Shown here: positions 20,181-29,894 of the stretch, piece after piece
How the letters are laid out: every line of letters begins with the position of its first letter
How positions within the stretch are numbered: the first letter of the stretch is position 1
Assembly: GCF_900172265.1 (NCBI RefSeq)
Contig: NZ_FWFK01000001.1
Location: 744,001-808,000, forward strand
Reading direction: 5' to 3'
Source: Roseivivax jejudonensis
GTDB lineage: Bacteria; Pseudomonadota; Alphaproteobacteria; Rhodobacterales; Rhodobacteraceae
DNA: 64,000 nt
Notes under the pieces: generated by a model
The model's database searches: none
Told to the model about the DNA's origin: nothing
What the model saw: only the letters and a program-made list of their open reading frames with translations
Made by a program: the position numbers and the translations under genes

Positions 20181-20801
20181 TCAGTGCAGCGAGACCCGGC
20201 GGAACACGGTTGCGAACATGAGCTTGACGTCGAAGCACAGCGACCGACGCCGCGCGTAGATCATATCGAGCCGCGCCTTGCGCGGCACGCAGCGCCGGCA
20301 ATAAACGGCCTCGGTTTCCTCGGCCGTATTGCAGGCGGCCAGCAGGCGCTCTTCGGTTCGGTGGAAGGCGAGCGTGGCAAGGCCGGTCACGCCCGGCCGG
20401 GCCCGCAGCACGCGGGCGTAAAGATCGGGAAACCTCTCGACGTATCGGCGCAGCGGCGGACGCGGCCCGACAAAGCTGATATCGCCGCGCAGGATGTTCC
20501 AGAGTTGCGGCAACTCGTCGAGCCGGGTGCGGCGCAGAAACCGGCCCGTCGAGGTGATCCGCGCCTTCTTGTCGCCGCCCGACACCCCCGAATCGTTCGC
20601 GGCCACGCGCATCGTGCGGAACTTCCACAGCAGGAACCCGTCGTCCGGCGTGCGCATCCGCTCGGCGCGATAGAGAACCGGCCGCCCGTCCCGCACGAGG
20701 ATCACGAGCGCGAGGCCGAGAATCAACGGCGACAGCACGAGGCCGATCGCCAGCGCACCCGCCACGTCGAACACCCGCTTCGCGGGCGTCACGCCGGGCA
20801 C
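20181..20801 (-). CDS. Undecaprenyl-phosphate sugar phosphotransferase
   Basis: A 206-residue bacterial sugar transferase (WcaJ/PssY-like, short form) that adds the first sugar phosphate to the lipid carrier in exopolysaccharide synthesis. One N-terminal membrane segment (VAGALAIGLVLSPLILGLAL) precedes the cytoplasmic domain with LLWKFRTMR, RRTRLDELPQLWNIL and GDISFVGPRPP, then RARPGVTGLATLA. The C-terminus after residue 160, with several Cys and Arg, is less typical. Its first 13 bases overlap the end of the epimerase-like gene, so they form one operon. The acceptor sugar is unknown. Confidence 0.88.
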   Translation of the reverse strand: MPGVTPAKRVFDVAGALAIGLVLSPLILGLALVILVRDGRPVLYRAERMRTPDDGFLLWKFRTMRVAANDSGVSGGDKKARITSTGRFLRRTRLDELPQLWNILRGDISFVGPRPPLRRYVERFPDLYARVLRARPGVTGLATLAFHRTEERLLAACNTAEETEAVYCRRCVPRKARLDMIYARRRSLCFDVKLMFATVFRRVSLH

Positions 20802-21640
20802 TCCGCCGCGGCGGAACGCCAGTCGGCGATCAGCCGCGCCGCCGATCCGGCCTCGGGATCCAGCGGGCAGATCCGCGCGAGGCGCGTGGTATCGAGCGCG
20901 ACCCGCGGCACCGCCGTGGGTGGGGCTGCGCGAAACGCGACCGGTCGTCCCGCCGCGAGGGCCAGGTCGGCCATCGCCGTGGGTGACGGCGCCGCGACGT
21001 TGAGAATCGCAGGCAGTGACCGGGTCTCGGCGGCGCTCAGCGCGACGATCACGCGGGCAAGATCGGACGGCCCGATATAACTGCGCACGGGGCTGCCGCC
21101 ATCGGCGAAGCGGTCGAGCGTAACGGTGTCACCCCGGTCCACGGCCGCGCACAGGCTGTCCGCGCCGGCCACGTTGCCGATCCGGAGACAGATCGCGCGG
21201 GGGCCGGGCGCATGCTCCAACACGCGTTCCATCTCGGCCTTGGCCGCGCCATAGGCGGCCGGCGGATCGGGGGGCTGCGTCTCGGGCAGGTCGGCCGCGC
21301 CGGGGCGATAGATCGCGGCCGAGGAGGCGTGCAGCACCAGCCGAGCGCCCAGCGCCGTGCCCAGATGCTGCGCCGCCAGCGCGAGCCGCGCGTTCTCGGA
21401 CAGATCGCGCCCCTGACCCGGTGTCACGCCCCAGAGCGCCGCGACCGCATCGACGCGCGGCAAGGCGTCCGTCGGTTCACCCGGCTCCCAGTGCGTCACG
21501 CCCTCCCCGGACCGGCCAACGGGGACGAGGCGGGCATCGGACCCGGTCGCACGATCCCACGCCCCGCGCACGAGCCGGCCGACCTTGCCGGTGGCGCCCA
21601 GGAGCAGGATCACGGGCGCCGGTCCGCCAAGCTGAGACAT
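20789..21640 (-). CDS. NAD-dependent epimerase/dehydratase family protein
   Basis: A 283-residue extended short-chain dehydrogenase. The N-terminal nucleotide-binding motif is LLGATGKVGRLV (Gly-rich). HASSAAIYRP and AYGAAKAEMERVL hold the Ser and the Tyr-x3-Lys pair of the active site. The C-terminal substrate half is Ala-rich and less conserved. It overlaps the sugar transferase gene and is divergent from the Wza-like gene, so it probably makes or modifies the sugar nucleotide used there. The exact reaction cannot be told. Confidence 0.8.
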   Translation of the reverse strand: MSQLGGPAPVILLLGATGKVGRLVRGAWDRATGSDARLVPVGRSGEGVTHWEPGEPTDALPRVDAVAALWGVTPGQGRDLSENARLALAAQHLGTALGARLVLHASSAAIYRPGAADLPETQPPDPPAAYGAAKAEMERVLEHAPGPRAICLRIGNVAGADSLCAAVDRGDTVTLDRFADGGSPVRSYIGPSDLARVIVALSAAETRSLPAILNVAAPSPTAMADLALAAGRPVAFRAAPPTAVPRVALDTTRLARICPLDPEAGSAARLIADWRSAAAECPA

Positions 21641-21744
21641 TTTTGGTCCAAATCTCCGAGAAGTGCCGTCAGACTGTTTATCATCGAAGCATGGCTCGGA
21701 TAAAGAGATCCGAAATCGGGTCTATTCTTGGGGGAAGCCGGACC

Positions 21745-22863
21745 GTGTCGCGCCTTACGAAACTCGTCGCTCTTACCGCGTCCCTCGTTCTGATCGCCGG
21801 ATGCAGCCTCCCGCGGGGCGCCGCGCTGTCATCCGAGATCATGGCCGAGCAGCGCTCGGACGCACCGACCTTTCAGGTCGTGCCGGTCACGCGCAACAAC
21901 ATGCGCGCGGTCGAGACGTGGCCGGGCACCGGGAATTATCGCAGCTTCCGCTGGATCGGCCACACCGGCGCGGCGGACACGACGGTGATCGCCACCGGCG
22001 ACATGATCGACCTGGTGATCTACGACGCCGAGGAAAACTCGCTCCTGACCAACGCCGCGGAAACGTCGACACGCCTGCAGGGCCTCGAAGTCGACCAGAA
22101 CGGCATGATCTTTGTGCCCTACATCGGCAATGTCCGGGTCGCGGGCCAGTCGCCGACAGGCGCGCGCTCCAGCATCCAGCGCCAGTTCGAATCGGTCGTG
22201 CCATCGGCACAGGTGCTGCTTACCGTGGCCGAGGGCCAGGGCAACTCGGTCGACCTCGCCGGCGGCGTGACGAGCCCGGGGACCTACCCGATGCCCTCGC
22301 GCAACTACCCGATCATGAGCCTGATCTCGGCCGGCGGCGGCATCATCGCCAGCTACGAGAATCCGATCGTGAAGCTGCTGCGCGGCGGCACGACCTACGA
22401 GATCTTCGCTGATGACCTGTTCCGCTCCGGCGCGCGCAACACCACGCTTCGCCCGCGCGACGTGGTCGTGGTGGAAGAGGACGACCGCACCTTCGTCGCG
22501 CTCGGCGCCTCGGGCACGGAGGATCTGATCTCGTTTCCCAAGCCGCGCCTCAGTGCGCTCGAGGCCATGGGCCTGATGGGGGGCCTGCAGGATTCGCGCG
22601 CCGACCCCAAGGGCGTGCTGGTGCTGCGGGAATACGCGCCGTCGGCGCTGCGGGCGGACGGCTCCGGCCCGAACCGGCGGCAGGTCGTGTTCACCTTCGA
22701 CCTGACCTCGGCCGACGGCCTCTTCGCCGCGCGCCAGTTCAACATCTATCCCGACGATACCGTCCTTGCGACCGAGTCGCCGGTCACGGCCGCGCAGACG
22801 ATCTTCGGTCTCTTCGGCTCGGCCGTCGGCTTCACCACGCAAGTCGCGACCGTCACGGAATGA
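21745..22863 (+). CDS. Wza-like polysaccharide export lipoprotein
   Basis: A 372-residue outer-membrane polysaccharide export protein. The lipobox LIAGC puts the lipidated Cys at residue 20. The Poly_export domain has IATGDMIDLVIYDAEE and QNGMIFVPYIGNVRVAG, followed by SLBB-like beta-grasp units (VDLAGGVTSPGTYPM, LISAGGGI). I prefer the GTG at 21745, which gives a compact signal peptide and follows GGGGGAAG. The ATG at 21691 would add 18 residues and has a weaker ribosome binding site. It is divergent from the epimerase and sugar transferase, completing an initiation-plus-export set. No tyrosine kinase, flippase or glycosyltransferase is in this window. Confidence 0.87.
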   Translation: MSRLTKLVALTASLVLIAGCSLPRGAALSSEIMAEQRSDAPTFQVVPVTRNNMRAVETWPGTGNYRSFRWIGHTGAADTTVIATGDMIDLVIYDAEENSLLTNAAETSTRLQGLEVDQNGMIFVPYIGNVRVAGQSPTGARSSIQRQFESVVPSAQVLLTVAEGQGNSVDLAGGVTSPGTYPMPSRNYPIMSLISAGGGIIASYENPIVKLLRGGTTYEIFADDLFRSGARNTTLRPRDVVVVEEDDRTFVALGASGTEDLISFPKPRLSALEAMGLMGGLQDSRADPKGVLVLREYAPSALRADGSGPNRRQVVFTFDLTSADGLFAARQFNIYPDDTVLATESPVTAAQTIFGLFGSAVGFTTQVATVTE

Positions 22864-22870
22864 ACCGTCA

Positions 22871-22901
22871 GCGCGGGGCCGCCTCGGCAGCGGCCCCGCG
22901 C
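22871..22901. terminator. Strong hairpin between convergent genes
   Basis: GCGCGGGGCCGC (22871-22882) and GCGGCCCCGCGC (22890-22901) pair over 12 bases around a 7-base loop, between the Wza-like gene and the DUF2125 gene, which converge here. There is no T-run on either side. It probably ends both transcripts. Confidence 0.55.
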
Positions 22902-22906
22902 TCGAC

Positions 22907-24457
22907 TCAGCGGATCCGCTGGCCGTTGGCGCGGATGCGCCCGCCCTCCCCGATCTCGATCGTGGAAGTCAGAGTGTCCGGATCGTCGCCCAGCACCGCG
23001 AACATCGACAGCATCATGCGCGCGCCCATCGCCTCGCTTTCGCCGACGATACCCATCGCGACGAGCGCGTCGATCAGCGACTCCGCGCCCGAGAGGTTCA
23101 GCGTGGCGGAGCCCTCCGGTGCCGGCATTCCGTCGAACGTCTCCGTGTCGGAGTTGTCGAAGGTGAACGCACCCTCGCCCGTCAGTTCGGCCCCCGCCGC
23201 GCTCAGCTGAAGATCCTCGATCTCGACGGTGTTGAGCTCGCCCGGCTGGCCACCGCTCTCGGCCAACCGATTGGTCGCCTCCGGGTCGAGGATGTTCACG
23301 AACGGCGTCGCGGTGCCGACGAGCGAGAGCGCGAGGGTCGCCGGTTCGCGCGACAGGCGTTCTTCGGGATCGAACAGCGTCCAGATCGCGTCGTCGATCG
23401 CCAGCTCGCGCAGCGCGAGGTCCAGCGAGAACGGCTGTGGCTCTTCCGCGGCCTGCACCGGCGCATCGAGCGCGAAGCCGAGGCGCGCGGCCTCTGCCGT
23501 CAGCGGGACCGGGAATTGCGGAACCGTCACCGCGTAAGCGATGCCCTCGGCCGACACGTCGTAGCCGACCGCGCCGTCGGCGACGCTGAACCCGATCGAG
23601 CCGTTGTCCGACACGCTCTGTCCGCTGGTCTCGCCGTCCGGCCCACGGCCGGTGAAGCGGGTCGAGCCTTCGGAGTAGCTTAGCGATGCATCGCCCTCGA
23701 ACCCGGCCTCGATCATCGCCGCGAAATCGCCGGCCTCCGCACCGTCGACCGCGGTCCAGCTGCCTTCGCCCGCGACATCGGACATGCGGCCGGCCATCTC
23801 GAAGCTGCCTTCGGCCGGGTCGTCGAAATCGGTGGCCGCGACTTCGTAGGTCAGCGCCGCCGCGCGGGTCTCGTTGGTCACCTGCGTCGCGGATCCGTCG
23901 CCTCCGCTCACGACCGACACCGTGGTGATCTCGTCGAGTTGCAGGCCTGCGGACACGAGGTCGCGCCCGATGGTTTCGCCTTCGATCACGAGTTCGGCGA
24001 GGCGCATCGCGTAGCCGTCCGCGGCGAAGTCGAAGGTCATTTCGTCCGGCGTTCCGGACACGGTGAAGTCATGCCCGGTAAGCATCGTCTCGATCACCGT
24101 GCGGTCCGGCGCCGCGTCACCGTCGCCCTCGGCGATGATCGGAACGCTCGACGGGATATCCATCGACACCGCGCCGCCGTCTTCGGTCAGGACGAGATCG
24201 CCGACCTCGATCGTCAGCGTTCCGATCCGGTCGCCCTCACCGCCTTCCATCGGCATCGAAAGAGTGAGATCGGAGAGGCGCAGTTCGCCGCCCGTCTCCT
24301 CGCGGGTGGCGGATACGGTATAGCCCGAAGCCTCGAAATAGGACCGGACCTGCGTCCAGACTTCGTCGGCGGTGACGTCGGCGGCGAGCGGTGACGCGGC
24401 GGTTGTGGCGAGCGCGAGGCCGGTTCCGGCACGGGCGGCAAGGGGGATGCGGCGCAT
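22907..24457 (-). CDS. DUF2125 domain-containing exported protein
   Basis: A 516-residue protein with a signal peptide (basic MRRIPLAAR, hydrophobic ALATTAASPLA, then ADVTAD). The body is acidic and rich in Gly, Ser and Thr, with many beta-like stretches in a repeated style (LRLSDLTLSMP, LVIEGETIG, LALRELAIDD). This matches the alphaproteobacterial DUF2125 family, whose role is unknown. AAGGATT precedes the ATG. A periplasmic or envelope location is inferred. Longer frames upstream are not supported. Confidence 0.72.
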   Translation of the reverse strand: MRRIPLAARAGTGLALATTAASPLAADVTADEVWTQVRSYFEASGYTVSATREETGGELRLSDLTLSMPMEGGEGDRIGTLTIEVGDLVLTEDGGAVSMDIPSSVPIIAEGDGDAAPDRTVIETMLTGHDFTVSGTPDEMTFDFAADGYAMRLAELVIEGETIGRDLVSAGLQLDEITTVSVVSGGDGSATQVTNETRAAALTYEVAATDFDDPAEGSFEMAGRMSDVAGEGSWTAVDGAEAGDFAAMIEAGFEGDASLSYSEGSTRFTGRGPDGETSGQSVSDNGSIGFSVADGAVGYDVSAEGIAYAVTVPQFPVPLTAEAARLGFALDAPVQAAEEPQPFSLDLALRELAIDDAIWTLFDPEERLSREPATLALSLVGTATPFVNILDPEATNRLAESGGQPGELNTVEIEDLQLSAAGAELTGEGAFTFDNSDTETFDGMPAPEGSATLNLSGAESLIDALVAMGIVGESEAMGARMMLSMFAVLGDDPDTLTSTIEIGEGGRIRANGQRIR

Positions 24458-24610
24458 CGGTGAATCCTTTCGGTTGATGCTGCTGAAGCGCTTGGCGAGA
24501 CCTTCGGACGCGGCCCCGTCCCGGTCAAGGCCCGGCCCTAGCTGGGGCTGGACCGACCGCCGGCGCGGGCGTACCACTTGGCCCGACGGCGGACGAGGGA
24601 GCGGCGCGAC

Positions 24611-25363
24611 ATGGACATGACCGACAAGGTGGTGCTGATCACGGGGGCGAGCCGCGGCATCGGCGCGGCGGCAGCGCGGCGCTTTGCCGAGGCCGGCGCG
24701 AAGGTGGCGCTGGTCGCGCGCGGCTCGGATGCCATTGCCGATCTCGCCGGAGAGATCGGCGCAGAGCGCGCGGTGGCCATCCCCTGCGACATCTCGCGAT
24801 TCTGGGAGGTCGAGCAGACGGTTCAGAACTGCGTTACGGCCTTTGGCCGGATCGACGTCCTGGTGAACAATGCCGGCGTGATCGAGCCGATCTCGCACAT
24901 GGCAGAGGCCGATCCCGATGCCTGGGGGCAGGTCATCGACATCAACCTCAAGGGCGTGTTCCACGGCATGCGCGCCGCGTTGCCGCGCATGGTCGCGCAG
25001 GGAAGCGGCACGATCCTCACCATCGGCTCGGGTGCCGCGCACGGGCCGGTCGAGGCGTGGTCGCATTACTGCGCGTCGAAGGCCGGCGCACTTATGCTGA
25101 CGCGCATGGCCGACAAGGAATACGGCGAGGCCGGTATCCGCGCGTTGTCGCTGTCGCCGGGCACCGTCGCCACGCAGATGCAGCGCGAGATCAAGGCATC
25201 GGGCGTCAATCCGGTGAGCGAGCTCGACTGGTCCGACCACATCCCGCCCGAATGGGTCGCCGCGGCGCTGGTCTGGATGTGCGGGCCCGACGCCGACGAA
25301 TACAAGGGCGCGGAGGTCTCCCTGCGCGATCCGGGCATCCGCAGCCGGATCGGCGTGGCATGA
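24611..25363 (+). CDS. Short-chain dehydrogenase/reductase
   Basis: A 250-residue classical SDR oxidoreductase. The cofactor motif is TGASRGIG at residues 11-18 and NNAG is at 86-89. The active site has a Ser near 140, then Tyr153 and Lys157 in the YCASK motif. The start follows GAGGGAG. An ATG two codons later is also possible. It overlaps the next gene by 4 bases (ATGA), so the two probably act in one pathway, perhaps oxidation of a 3-hydroxyacyl intermediate. The substrate cannot be read from the sequence. Confidence 0.87.
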   Translation: MDMTDKVVLITGASRGIGAAAARRFAEAGAKVALVARGSDAIADLAGEIGAERAVAIPCDISRFWEVEQTVQNCVTAFGRIDVLVNNAGVIEPISHMAEADPDAWGQVIDINLKGVFHGMRAALPRMVAQGSGTILTIGSGAAHGPVEAWSHYCASKAGALMLTRMADKEYGEAGIRALSLSPGTVATQMQREIKASGVNPVSELDWSDHIPPEWVAAALVWMCGPDADEYKGAEVSLRDPGIRSRIGVA

Positions 25364-25995
25364 TCCGCACCGAGGACCGAGGCGCATTGCGCGTCGTCAA
25401 GCTCGACCGGCCGGACAAGGCCAACGCGCTGACGGAAACGATGCTCGGTGCGCTGTGCGAGGCGGCCGAGGCCGCGACCGAGGCGGCGCGCGCCGATGTC
25501 GGTGCGCGCGCGCTCGTGCTGACCGGCGCCGGCGCCGTGTTTTCCGCCGGCATGGATCTCGAGGCGGCGCGCGCCGGCCTCGGCCGCTCGCCGCTGTGGG
25601 AGCGGTTGTCTGGCGCGATTGCCGCGCATCCAGGCCTGACGATCGCCGCGATGAACGGCACGCTCGCCGGTGGTGCGATGGGCATGGCGCTGGCCTGCGA
25701 CCTGCGCCTGGCCGTGCCGGGGGCCAAGCTGTTCTACCCGGTCATGACGATGGGCTTTCTGCCGCAACCCTCCGATCCCGGACGCCTGCGGGCGCTGGTC
25801 GGGCCGGCCCGCGCCAAGCGGCTCTTGATGGCGGCGGAGAAGATCACCGTCGAAGACGGCCGCGATTGGGGCCTCATCGACCGGATCGTGCCGCGCGACG
25901 ACCTGCTGGACGTCGCGGCAGAATTGGCGGCACCGGTGATCGAGGCCGATGCCGCCCATGCTTTCGCGATCAAGACGCTGATCGGAAAGGCCTAG
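25360..25995 (+). CDS. Enoyl-CoA hydratase/isomerase family protein (short)
   Basis: A 211-residue crotonase-family protein, about 45 residues shorter than usual. It keeps the oxyanion-hole segments [12 protein letters not shown] and [20 protein letters not shown]. In the second catalytic region it has [14 protein letters not shown] in place of the usual Gly-Gly-Thr context, and the C-terminal helices are short. This suggests a different reaction from classical hydration, such as isomerase, hydrolase or lyase. It is translationally coupled to the SDR gene upstream. Confidence 0.8.
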   Translation: MIRTEDRGALRVVKLDRPDKANALTETMLGALCEAAEAATEAARADVGARALVLTGAGAVFSAGMDLEAARAGLGRSPLWERLSGAIAAHPGLTIAAMNGTLAGGAMGMALACDLRLAVPGAKLFYPVMTMGFLPQPSDPGRLRALVGPARAKRLLMAAEKITVEDGRDWGLIDRIVPRDDLLDVAAELAAPVIEADAAHAFAIKTLIGKA

Positions 25996-26001
25996 GCCGG
26001 G

Positions 26002-26024
26002 CGGTCCGCCCGAGGCGCGGACCG
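26002..26024. terminator. Hairpin between convergent genes
   Basis: CGGTCCGC (26002-26009) and GCGGACCG (26017-26024) pair over 8 bases with a 7-base loop. It lies in the 49-base gap between the hydratase-like gene and the aldehyde dehydrogenase gene, which converge. No T-run. Confidence 0.4.
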
Positions 26025-26044
26025 GCCCGACGGATCGCTGTCCG

Positions 26045-27424
26045 TCACTTCTGGTGAATGTAGACGGACTTGATGTTGACGAATTCGCGCATGCCGAAGC
26101 CGCCATGCTCGCGGCCGTAGCCGGAGTTCTTCACTCCGCCGAACGGCATGTTCGGGATCGCGGCGTTGAAGCCGTTCACGCAGATCATGCCTGTGTCGAA
26201 GTGCCGCGTCGCCAGGTCACGCGCCCGCGCCTCGTCGCGCGAGAAGATCCCGCCGCCGAGGCCGTACCGGCTGTCGTTGGCGATGCGCATCGCGTCCTCG
26301 TCGTCTTTGGCCTTGATGACCGAAGCGACCGGGCCGAACAGCTCGTCGTCGTAGGCCGGCTGACCCGGTGCCACGTCAACCAGAACCGTCGCCGGATAGA
26401 AGTACCCGGTGCCGCCCGGCATCTCGCCGCCCACGAGCACGCGCGCCCCTTTCTCCACGCTTTGCTCGACCTGCCGTGCGAGCGTGTCGCGCAGGTCGCC
26501 GCGGGCCAGCGGGCCGAGCCGGGTCGACTTGTCGGTCGGATCGCCCATCGTCAGCTTGCCCATCTTCTCGGCATAGGCCTCGACGAAGGCGTCGTAGTTC
26601 TTCTCGGTGACGATGAAGCGTTTGGCGTTCACGCAGGTCTGACCGTTGTTGTAGGTCCGGCCGACGACGCAAATCTGCACGGCAAGGTCGATGTCCGCGT
26701 CATCGAGGATCAGGAAGGCGTCATTCGATCCGAGTTCGAGCACAGACTTCTTGATCTGCTCGGCGGCCTTCTGGCCGACCTTGCGCCCGGCCACGTCGCT
26801 GCCGGTGAGCGTGACGCCGCGCACACGCGGATTCTCGATCACGCGGTCGGATTGGTCGTGGCTGATCTGCAGAACCGTGAACAGATTCTTCGGCAGCCCG
26901 GCCTTCTCCATCAGGTCACGCAGGTAGAGACCGGATCCGGTGGTGTTGTCGGCGTGTTTCAGCAACACGCCGTTGCCGGCCATGAGGTTGGCAATGGCGT
27001 AGCGGATCACCTGGTAGCAGGGGAAGTTCCACGGCTGGATGCCGTAGATCACGCCGATCGGCGCATAACTGACGACGCCCGTGCCCATCGGGATGTCGCG
27101 CTCTTCGTCGGCGAGGACCTTGGGGCCCTCATCGGCGGTGAAGTCGCAGATGTCGGCGCAGGCGTCGATCTCGTCCCGGCTCGACGCCAGAAGCTTGCCC
27201 ATTTCGCGGGTCATCAGCGCCGCGAACTCGTCTGTGCTGTCGCGCAGGGCCTGGCCGATCTTGCGGATGACCGCGGCGCGGTCCTCCAGCGACCTGTGGC
27301 GCCAATCGAGGAACGCCTCGTGGCAGGCTTCCACCGCGGCCTCGGCCTCGGCGTCGCTCATGTAGTCGTAGGTGGCGATCTCTTCTTCGGTGGCGGGATT
27401 GATCGTGACGATATCGCGCGGCAT
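26045..27424 (-). CDS. NAD(P)-dependent succinate-semialdehyde dehydrogenase-like aldehyde dehydrogenase
   Basis: A 459-residue aldehyde dehydrogenase. Catalytic residues are visible: Asn133 in QPWNFP, Glu230 in LELGSND and Cys264 in [11 protein letters not shown]. The N-terminus ([18 protein letters not shown]) and compact length match the class that oxidises succinate semialdehyde to succinate, the last step of GABA or putrescine breakdown. Other short-chain aldehydes are possible. The ATG at 27424 gives the family-typical [11 protein letters not shown]. It stands alone, divergent from rimP. A functional link to the SpuC-like gene 27 kb away would be an inference. Confidence 0.85.
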   Translation of the reverse strand: MPRDIVTINPATEEEIATYDYMSDAEAEAAVEACHEAFLDWRHRSLEDRAAVIRKIGQALRDSTDEFAALMTREMGKLLASSRDEIDACADICDFTADEGPKVLADEERDIPMGTGVVSYAPIGVIYGIQPWNFPCYQVIRYAIANLMAGNGVLLKHADNTTGSGLYLRDLMEKAGLPKNLFTVLQISHDQSDRVIENPRVRGVTLTGSDVAGRKVGQKAAEQIKKSVLELGSNDAFLILDDADIDLAVQICVVGRTYNNGQTCVNAKRFIVTEKNYDAFVEAYAEKMGKLTMGDPTDKSTRLGPLARGDLRDTLARQVEQSVEKGARVLVGGEMPGGTGYFYPATVLVDVAPGQPAYDDELFGPVASVIKAKDDEDAMRIANDSRYGLGGGIFSRDEARARDLATRHFDTGMICVNGFNAAIPNMPFGGVKNSGYGREHGGFGMREFVNIKSVYIHQK

Positions 27425-27524
27425 GGGGGCCCCTTTGGTGTCTGTCGTGTTCTGTGCCTGAACGCCGGCACGGCGGAAAGTTTCCGCGCACGCCGGCCTG
27501 ACGTCGATGGCGTGCGCTTGCCTC

Positions 27525-27553
27525 TTGCAGACTCGCTCCGCGGTCCGTATATG
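27525..27553 (+). promoter_or_regulatory. Possible promoter of the rimP-nusA-infB operon
   Basis: TTGCAG (27525-27530) and TATATG (27548-27553) are 17 bases apart, each matching consensus at 4 of 6 positions. A start near 27560 would leave about 47 bases of leader before the hairpin at 27607. Confidence 0.4.
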
Positions 27554-27606
27554 CGGCTCAACAGCGGCGCGTCGGGCTCGGGTCCGAGGCACCACCGGAT
27601 ACGTCG

Positions 27607-27629
27607 ACGGGCCGCGCGCCCGTTTTTTT
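27607..27629 (+). terminator. Terminator-like hairpin in the rimP leader
   Basis: ACGGGC (27607-27612), a CGCGC loop and GCCCGT (27618-27623) are followed by a run of seven T (27623-27629) on the plus strand. No plus-strand gene precedes it, yet rimP begins 47 bases downstream. It therefore reads as an attenuator in the rimP-nusA-ylxR-infB leader. A second hairpin, GCCCGG/CCGGGC (27632-27647), follows directly. Confidence 0.65.
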
Positions 27630-27676
27630 GTGCCCGGGATTCCGGGCCGCACCGTGACCGGAGATGCGAGACGCCG

Positions 27677-28261
27677 ATGTCAGACCTCGTCGCCAAGACC
27701 TCCATGGACCGCCGCCTGGCCGAGATCGTGCGTCCCACGATCGAGGACATGGGATTCGAACTCGTTCGAATCCGCCTTCAGGGCGGCAAGTCGCCGCTGC
27801 TGCAAGTCATGGCCGAACGCCCCGACGGCGGGATCGAGGTCGATGACTGCGCAGAGATCTCGACCGCGCTGTCGGCGGTGCTCGACGTCGAGGATCCGAT
27901 CCTCGACACGTACACGCTCGAGGTCGGCTCACCGGGCATCGACCGACCACTGACGCGGCTCAAGGACTTCGACACGTTCGAAGGCTACGAGGCCAAGCTC
28001 GAGACGCACGAGCTGATCGACGGGCGCAAGCGCTTCAAGGGCGTGCTGGCCGGTGTCGAGGGCCAGGAAGTTCTCATCAATGTCGAGGAGGGCACGATCG
28101 GGCTGATGTTCGACTGGCTCGCCGACGCCAAGCTCGTAATGACCGACGAGCTCATCAAGGAAATGCTCAAGGCCCGCAAGGCTGCCGGCACTGCGCCCAG
28201 TGATCTGGACGAGACCAAATTCGACGAGATCGCGGCAGACGACGCCACGCAAGAGGAGTAA
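27677..28261 (+). CDS. rimP: Ribosome maturation factor RimP
   Basis: A 194-residue factor for 30S subunit maturation. The N-terminal domain has [17 protein letters not shown] and [15 protein letters not shown]. The characteristic motif is [20 protein letters not shown]. The C-terminal SH3-like domain is around [15 protein letters not shown], and an acidic tail follows. It is first in the operon with nusA, ylxR and infB, the standard bacterial order. nusA starts 5 bases after its stop. Confidence 0.96.
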   Translation: MSDLVAKTSMDRRLAEIVRPTIEDMGFELVRIRLQGGKSPLLQVMAERPDGGIEVDDCAEISTALSAVLDVEDPILDTYTLEVGSPGIDRPLTRLKDFDTFEGYEAKLETHELIDGRKRFKGVLAGVEGQEVLINVEEGTIGLMFDWLADAKLVMTDELIKEMLKARKAAGTAPSDLDETKFDEIAADDATQEE

Positions 28262-28266
28262 CAATA

Positions 28267-29886
28267 ATGGCCATCACCTCCGCCAACCAGCTGGAGCTTC
28301 TGCAGACCGCCGAGGCGGTCGCGCGCGAGAAGATGATCGACCCCACCCTCGTCGTAGAGGCGATGGAGGAGAGCCTCGCTCGCGCGGCAAAGTCCCGCTA
28401 CGGCTCCGAGATGGACATCCGCGTCAAGATCGACCGCAAGACCGGGCGGGCGACCTTTACCCGCGTCCGCACCGTGGTCGAGGACGAGGAGCTGGAGAAT
28501 TACCAGGCCGAGATGACGGTCGAGCAGGCCAAGCAGTATCTCGAGAATCCCGCCGTCGGCGACCAGTTCGTCGAGGAGGTCCCGCCTGTCGAGATGGGCC
28601 GGATCGCCGCGCAATCGGCCAAGCAGGTGATCTTGCAGAAGGTCCGCGAGGCCGAGCGTGACCGCCAGTACGAGGAATTCAAGGATCGCGCCGGCACCAT
28701 CATCAATGGTGTCGTCAAGCGCGAGGAATACGGCAACGTCATCGTCGACATCGGACGGGGCGAAGGTATCCTGCGCCGCAACGAGAAGATCGGCCGCGAA
28801 GCCTATCGGCCGAACGACCGGATCCGCTGCTTCATCAAGGACGTGCGGCGCGAGACCCGCGGCCCGCAGATCTTCCTGTCGCGGACGGCGCCGGAGTTCA
28901 TGGCCGAGCTGTTCAAGATGGAAGTGCCCGAGATCTACGACGGCATCATCGAGATCAAGGCCGTGGCCCGCGACCCGGGCAGCCGCGCCAAGATCGGTGT
29001 CGTGAGCTACGACGGCTCCATCGACCCCGTCGGCGCCTGTGTCGGCATGCGCGGTAGCCGCGTGCAGGCCGTCGTGAACGAGCTTCAGGGCGAAAAGATC
29101 GACATCATCCCGTGGAACGAGGACATGCCGACCTTCCTCGTCAACGCGCTGCAACCGGCCGAGGTGTCCAAAGTCGTGCTCGACGAGGATGCCGAGCGCA
29201 TCGAGGTCGTCGTGCCGGACGAGCAGCTGTCGCTCGCCATCGGCCGGCGCGGTCAGAACGTGCGCCTCGCCTCGCAGCTGACCGGCCTCGACATCGACAT
29301 CATGACCGAGGAAGAGGAATCGAAGCGGCGCCAGGCCGAGTTCGAGGAGCGCACCAAGCTCTTCATGGACAGCCTCGACCTCGACGAGTTCTTCGCTCAG
29401 CTTCTCGTGGCCGAGGGCTTCACCAACCTCGAAGAGGTCGCCTATGTCGAGATCGACGAGCTGACGGTCATCGACGGCGTCGACGACGAGACCGCCGAGG
29501 AGCTGCAGGCGCGCGCTCGCGACGTTCTCGAGGCGCAGGCGCAGGCCGCGCTCGACAGTGCGCGTGCGCTCGGAGCCGAGGACAGCCTCATTGACTTCGA
29601 GGGGCTCACTCCCCAGATGGTGGAGGCGCTCGCGAAGGACGGCATCAAGACGCTCGAGGACTTCGCGACATGCGCCGACTGGGAGCTCGCGGGCGGCTGG
29701 ACCACGGTCGACGGCCAGCGGGTGAAGGACGACGGACTTCTCGAACCCTTCGATGTCGGCCTCGAGGAAGCGCAGACCATGGTGATGACCGCACGCGTCC
29801 TTCTGGGCTGGGTCGACCCGACCGAGCTCGAGCCCGAGACGGACGACGAGGACGGCGATTCCGAAGACGAGACCGAGGAGGCCTGA
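28267..29886 (+). CDS. nusA: Transcription termination/antitermination protein NusA
   Basis: A 539-residue RNA polymerase-associated factor that modulates pausing, termination and antitermination. The N-terminal domain binds polymerase. The S1 domain is around [19 protein letters not shown]. Two KH domains include [18 protein letters not shown] and [16 protein letters not shown]. Two C-terminal helix-hairpin repeats follow ([20 protein letters not shown] and a second near 460). The tail is strongly acidic. Length is slightly above Escherichia coli NusA. AGGAG lies 6 bases before the ATG. Confidence 0.97.
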   Translation: MAITSANQLELLQTAEAVAREKMIDPTLVVEAMEESLARAAKSRYGSEMDIRVKIDRKTGRATFTRVRTVVEDEELENYQAEMTVEQAKQYLENPAVGDQFVEEVPPVEMGRIAAQSAKQVILQKVREAERDRQYEEFKDRAGTIINGVVKREEYGNVIVDIGRGEGILRRNEKIGREAYRPNDRIRCFIKDVRRETRGPQIFLSRTAPEFMAELFKMEVPEIYDGIIEIKAVARDPGSRAKIGVVSYDGSIDPVGACVGMRGSRVQAVVNELQGEKIDIIPWNEDMPTFLVNALQPAEVSKVVLDEDAERIEVVVPDEQLSLAIGRRGQNVRLASQLTGLDIDIMTEEEESKRRQAEFEERTKLFMDSLDLDEFFAQLLVAEGFTNLEEVAYVEIDELTVIDGVDDETAEELQARARDVLEAQAQAALDSARALGAEDSLIDFEGLTPQMVEALAKDGIKTLEDFATCADWELAGGWTTVDGQRVKDDGLLEPFDVGLEEAQTMVMTARVLLGWVDPTELEPETDDEDGDSEDETEEA

Positions 29887-29894
29887 CCGGTCGA

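Noticed and set aside
27480..27606. tRNA or SRP RNA gene upstream of rimP, as found in some bacteria
   Set aside because: No T-arm, no cloverleaf and no SRP core motif. The T-run hairpin fits a leader better.
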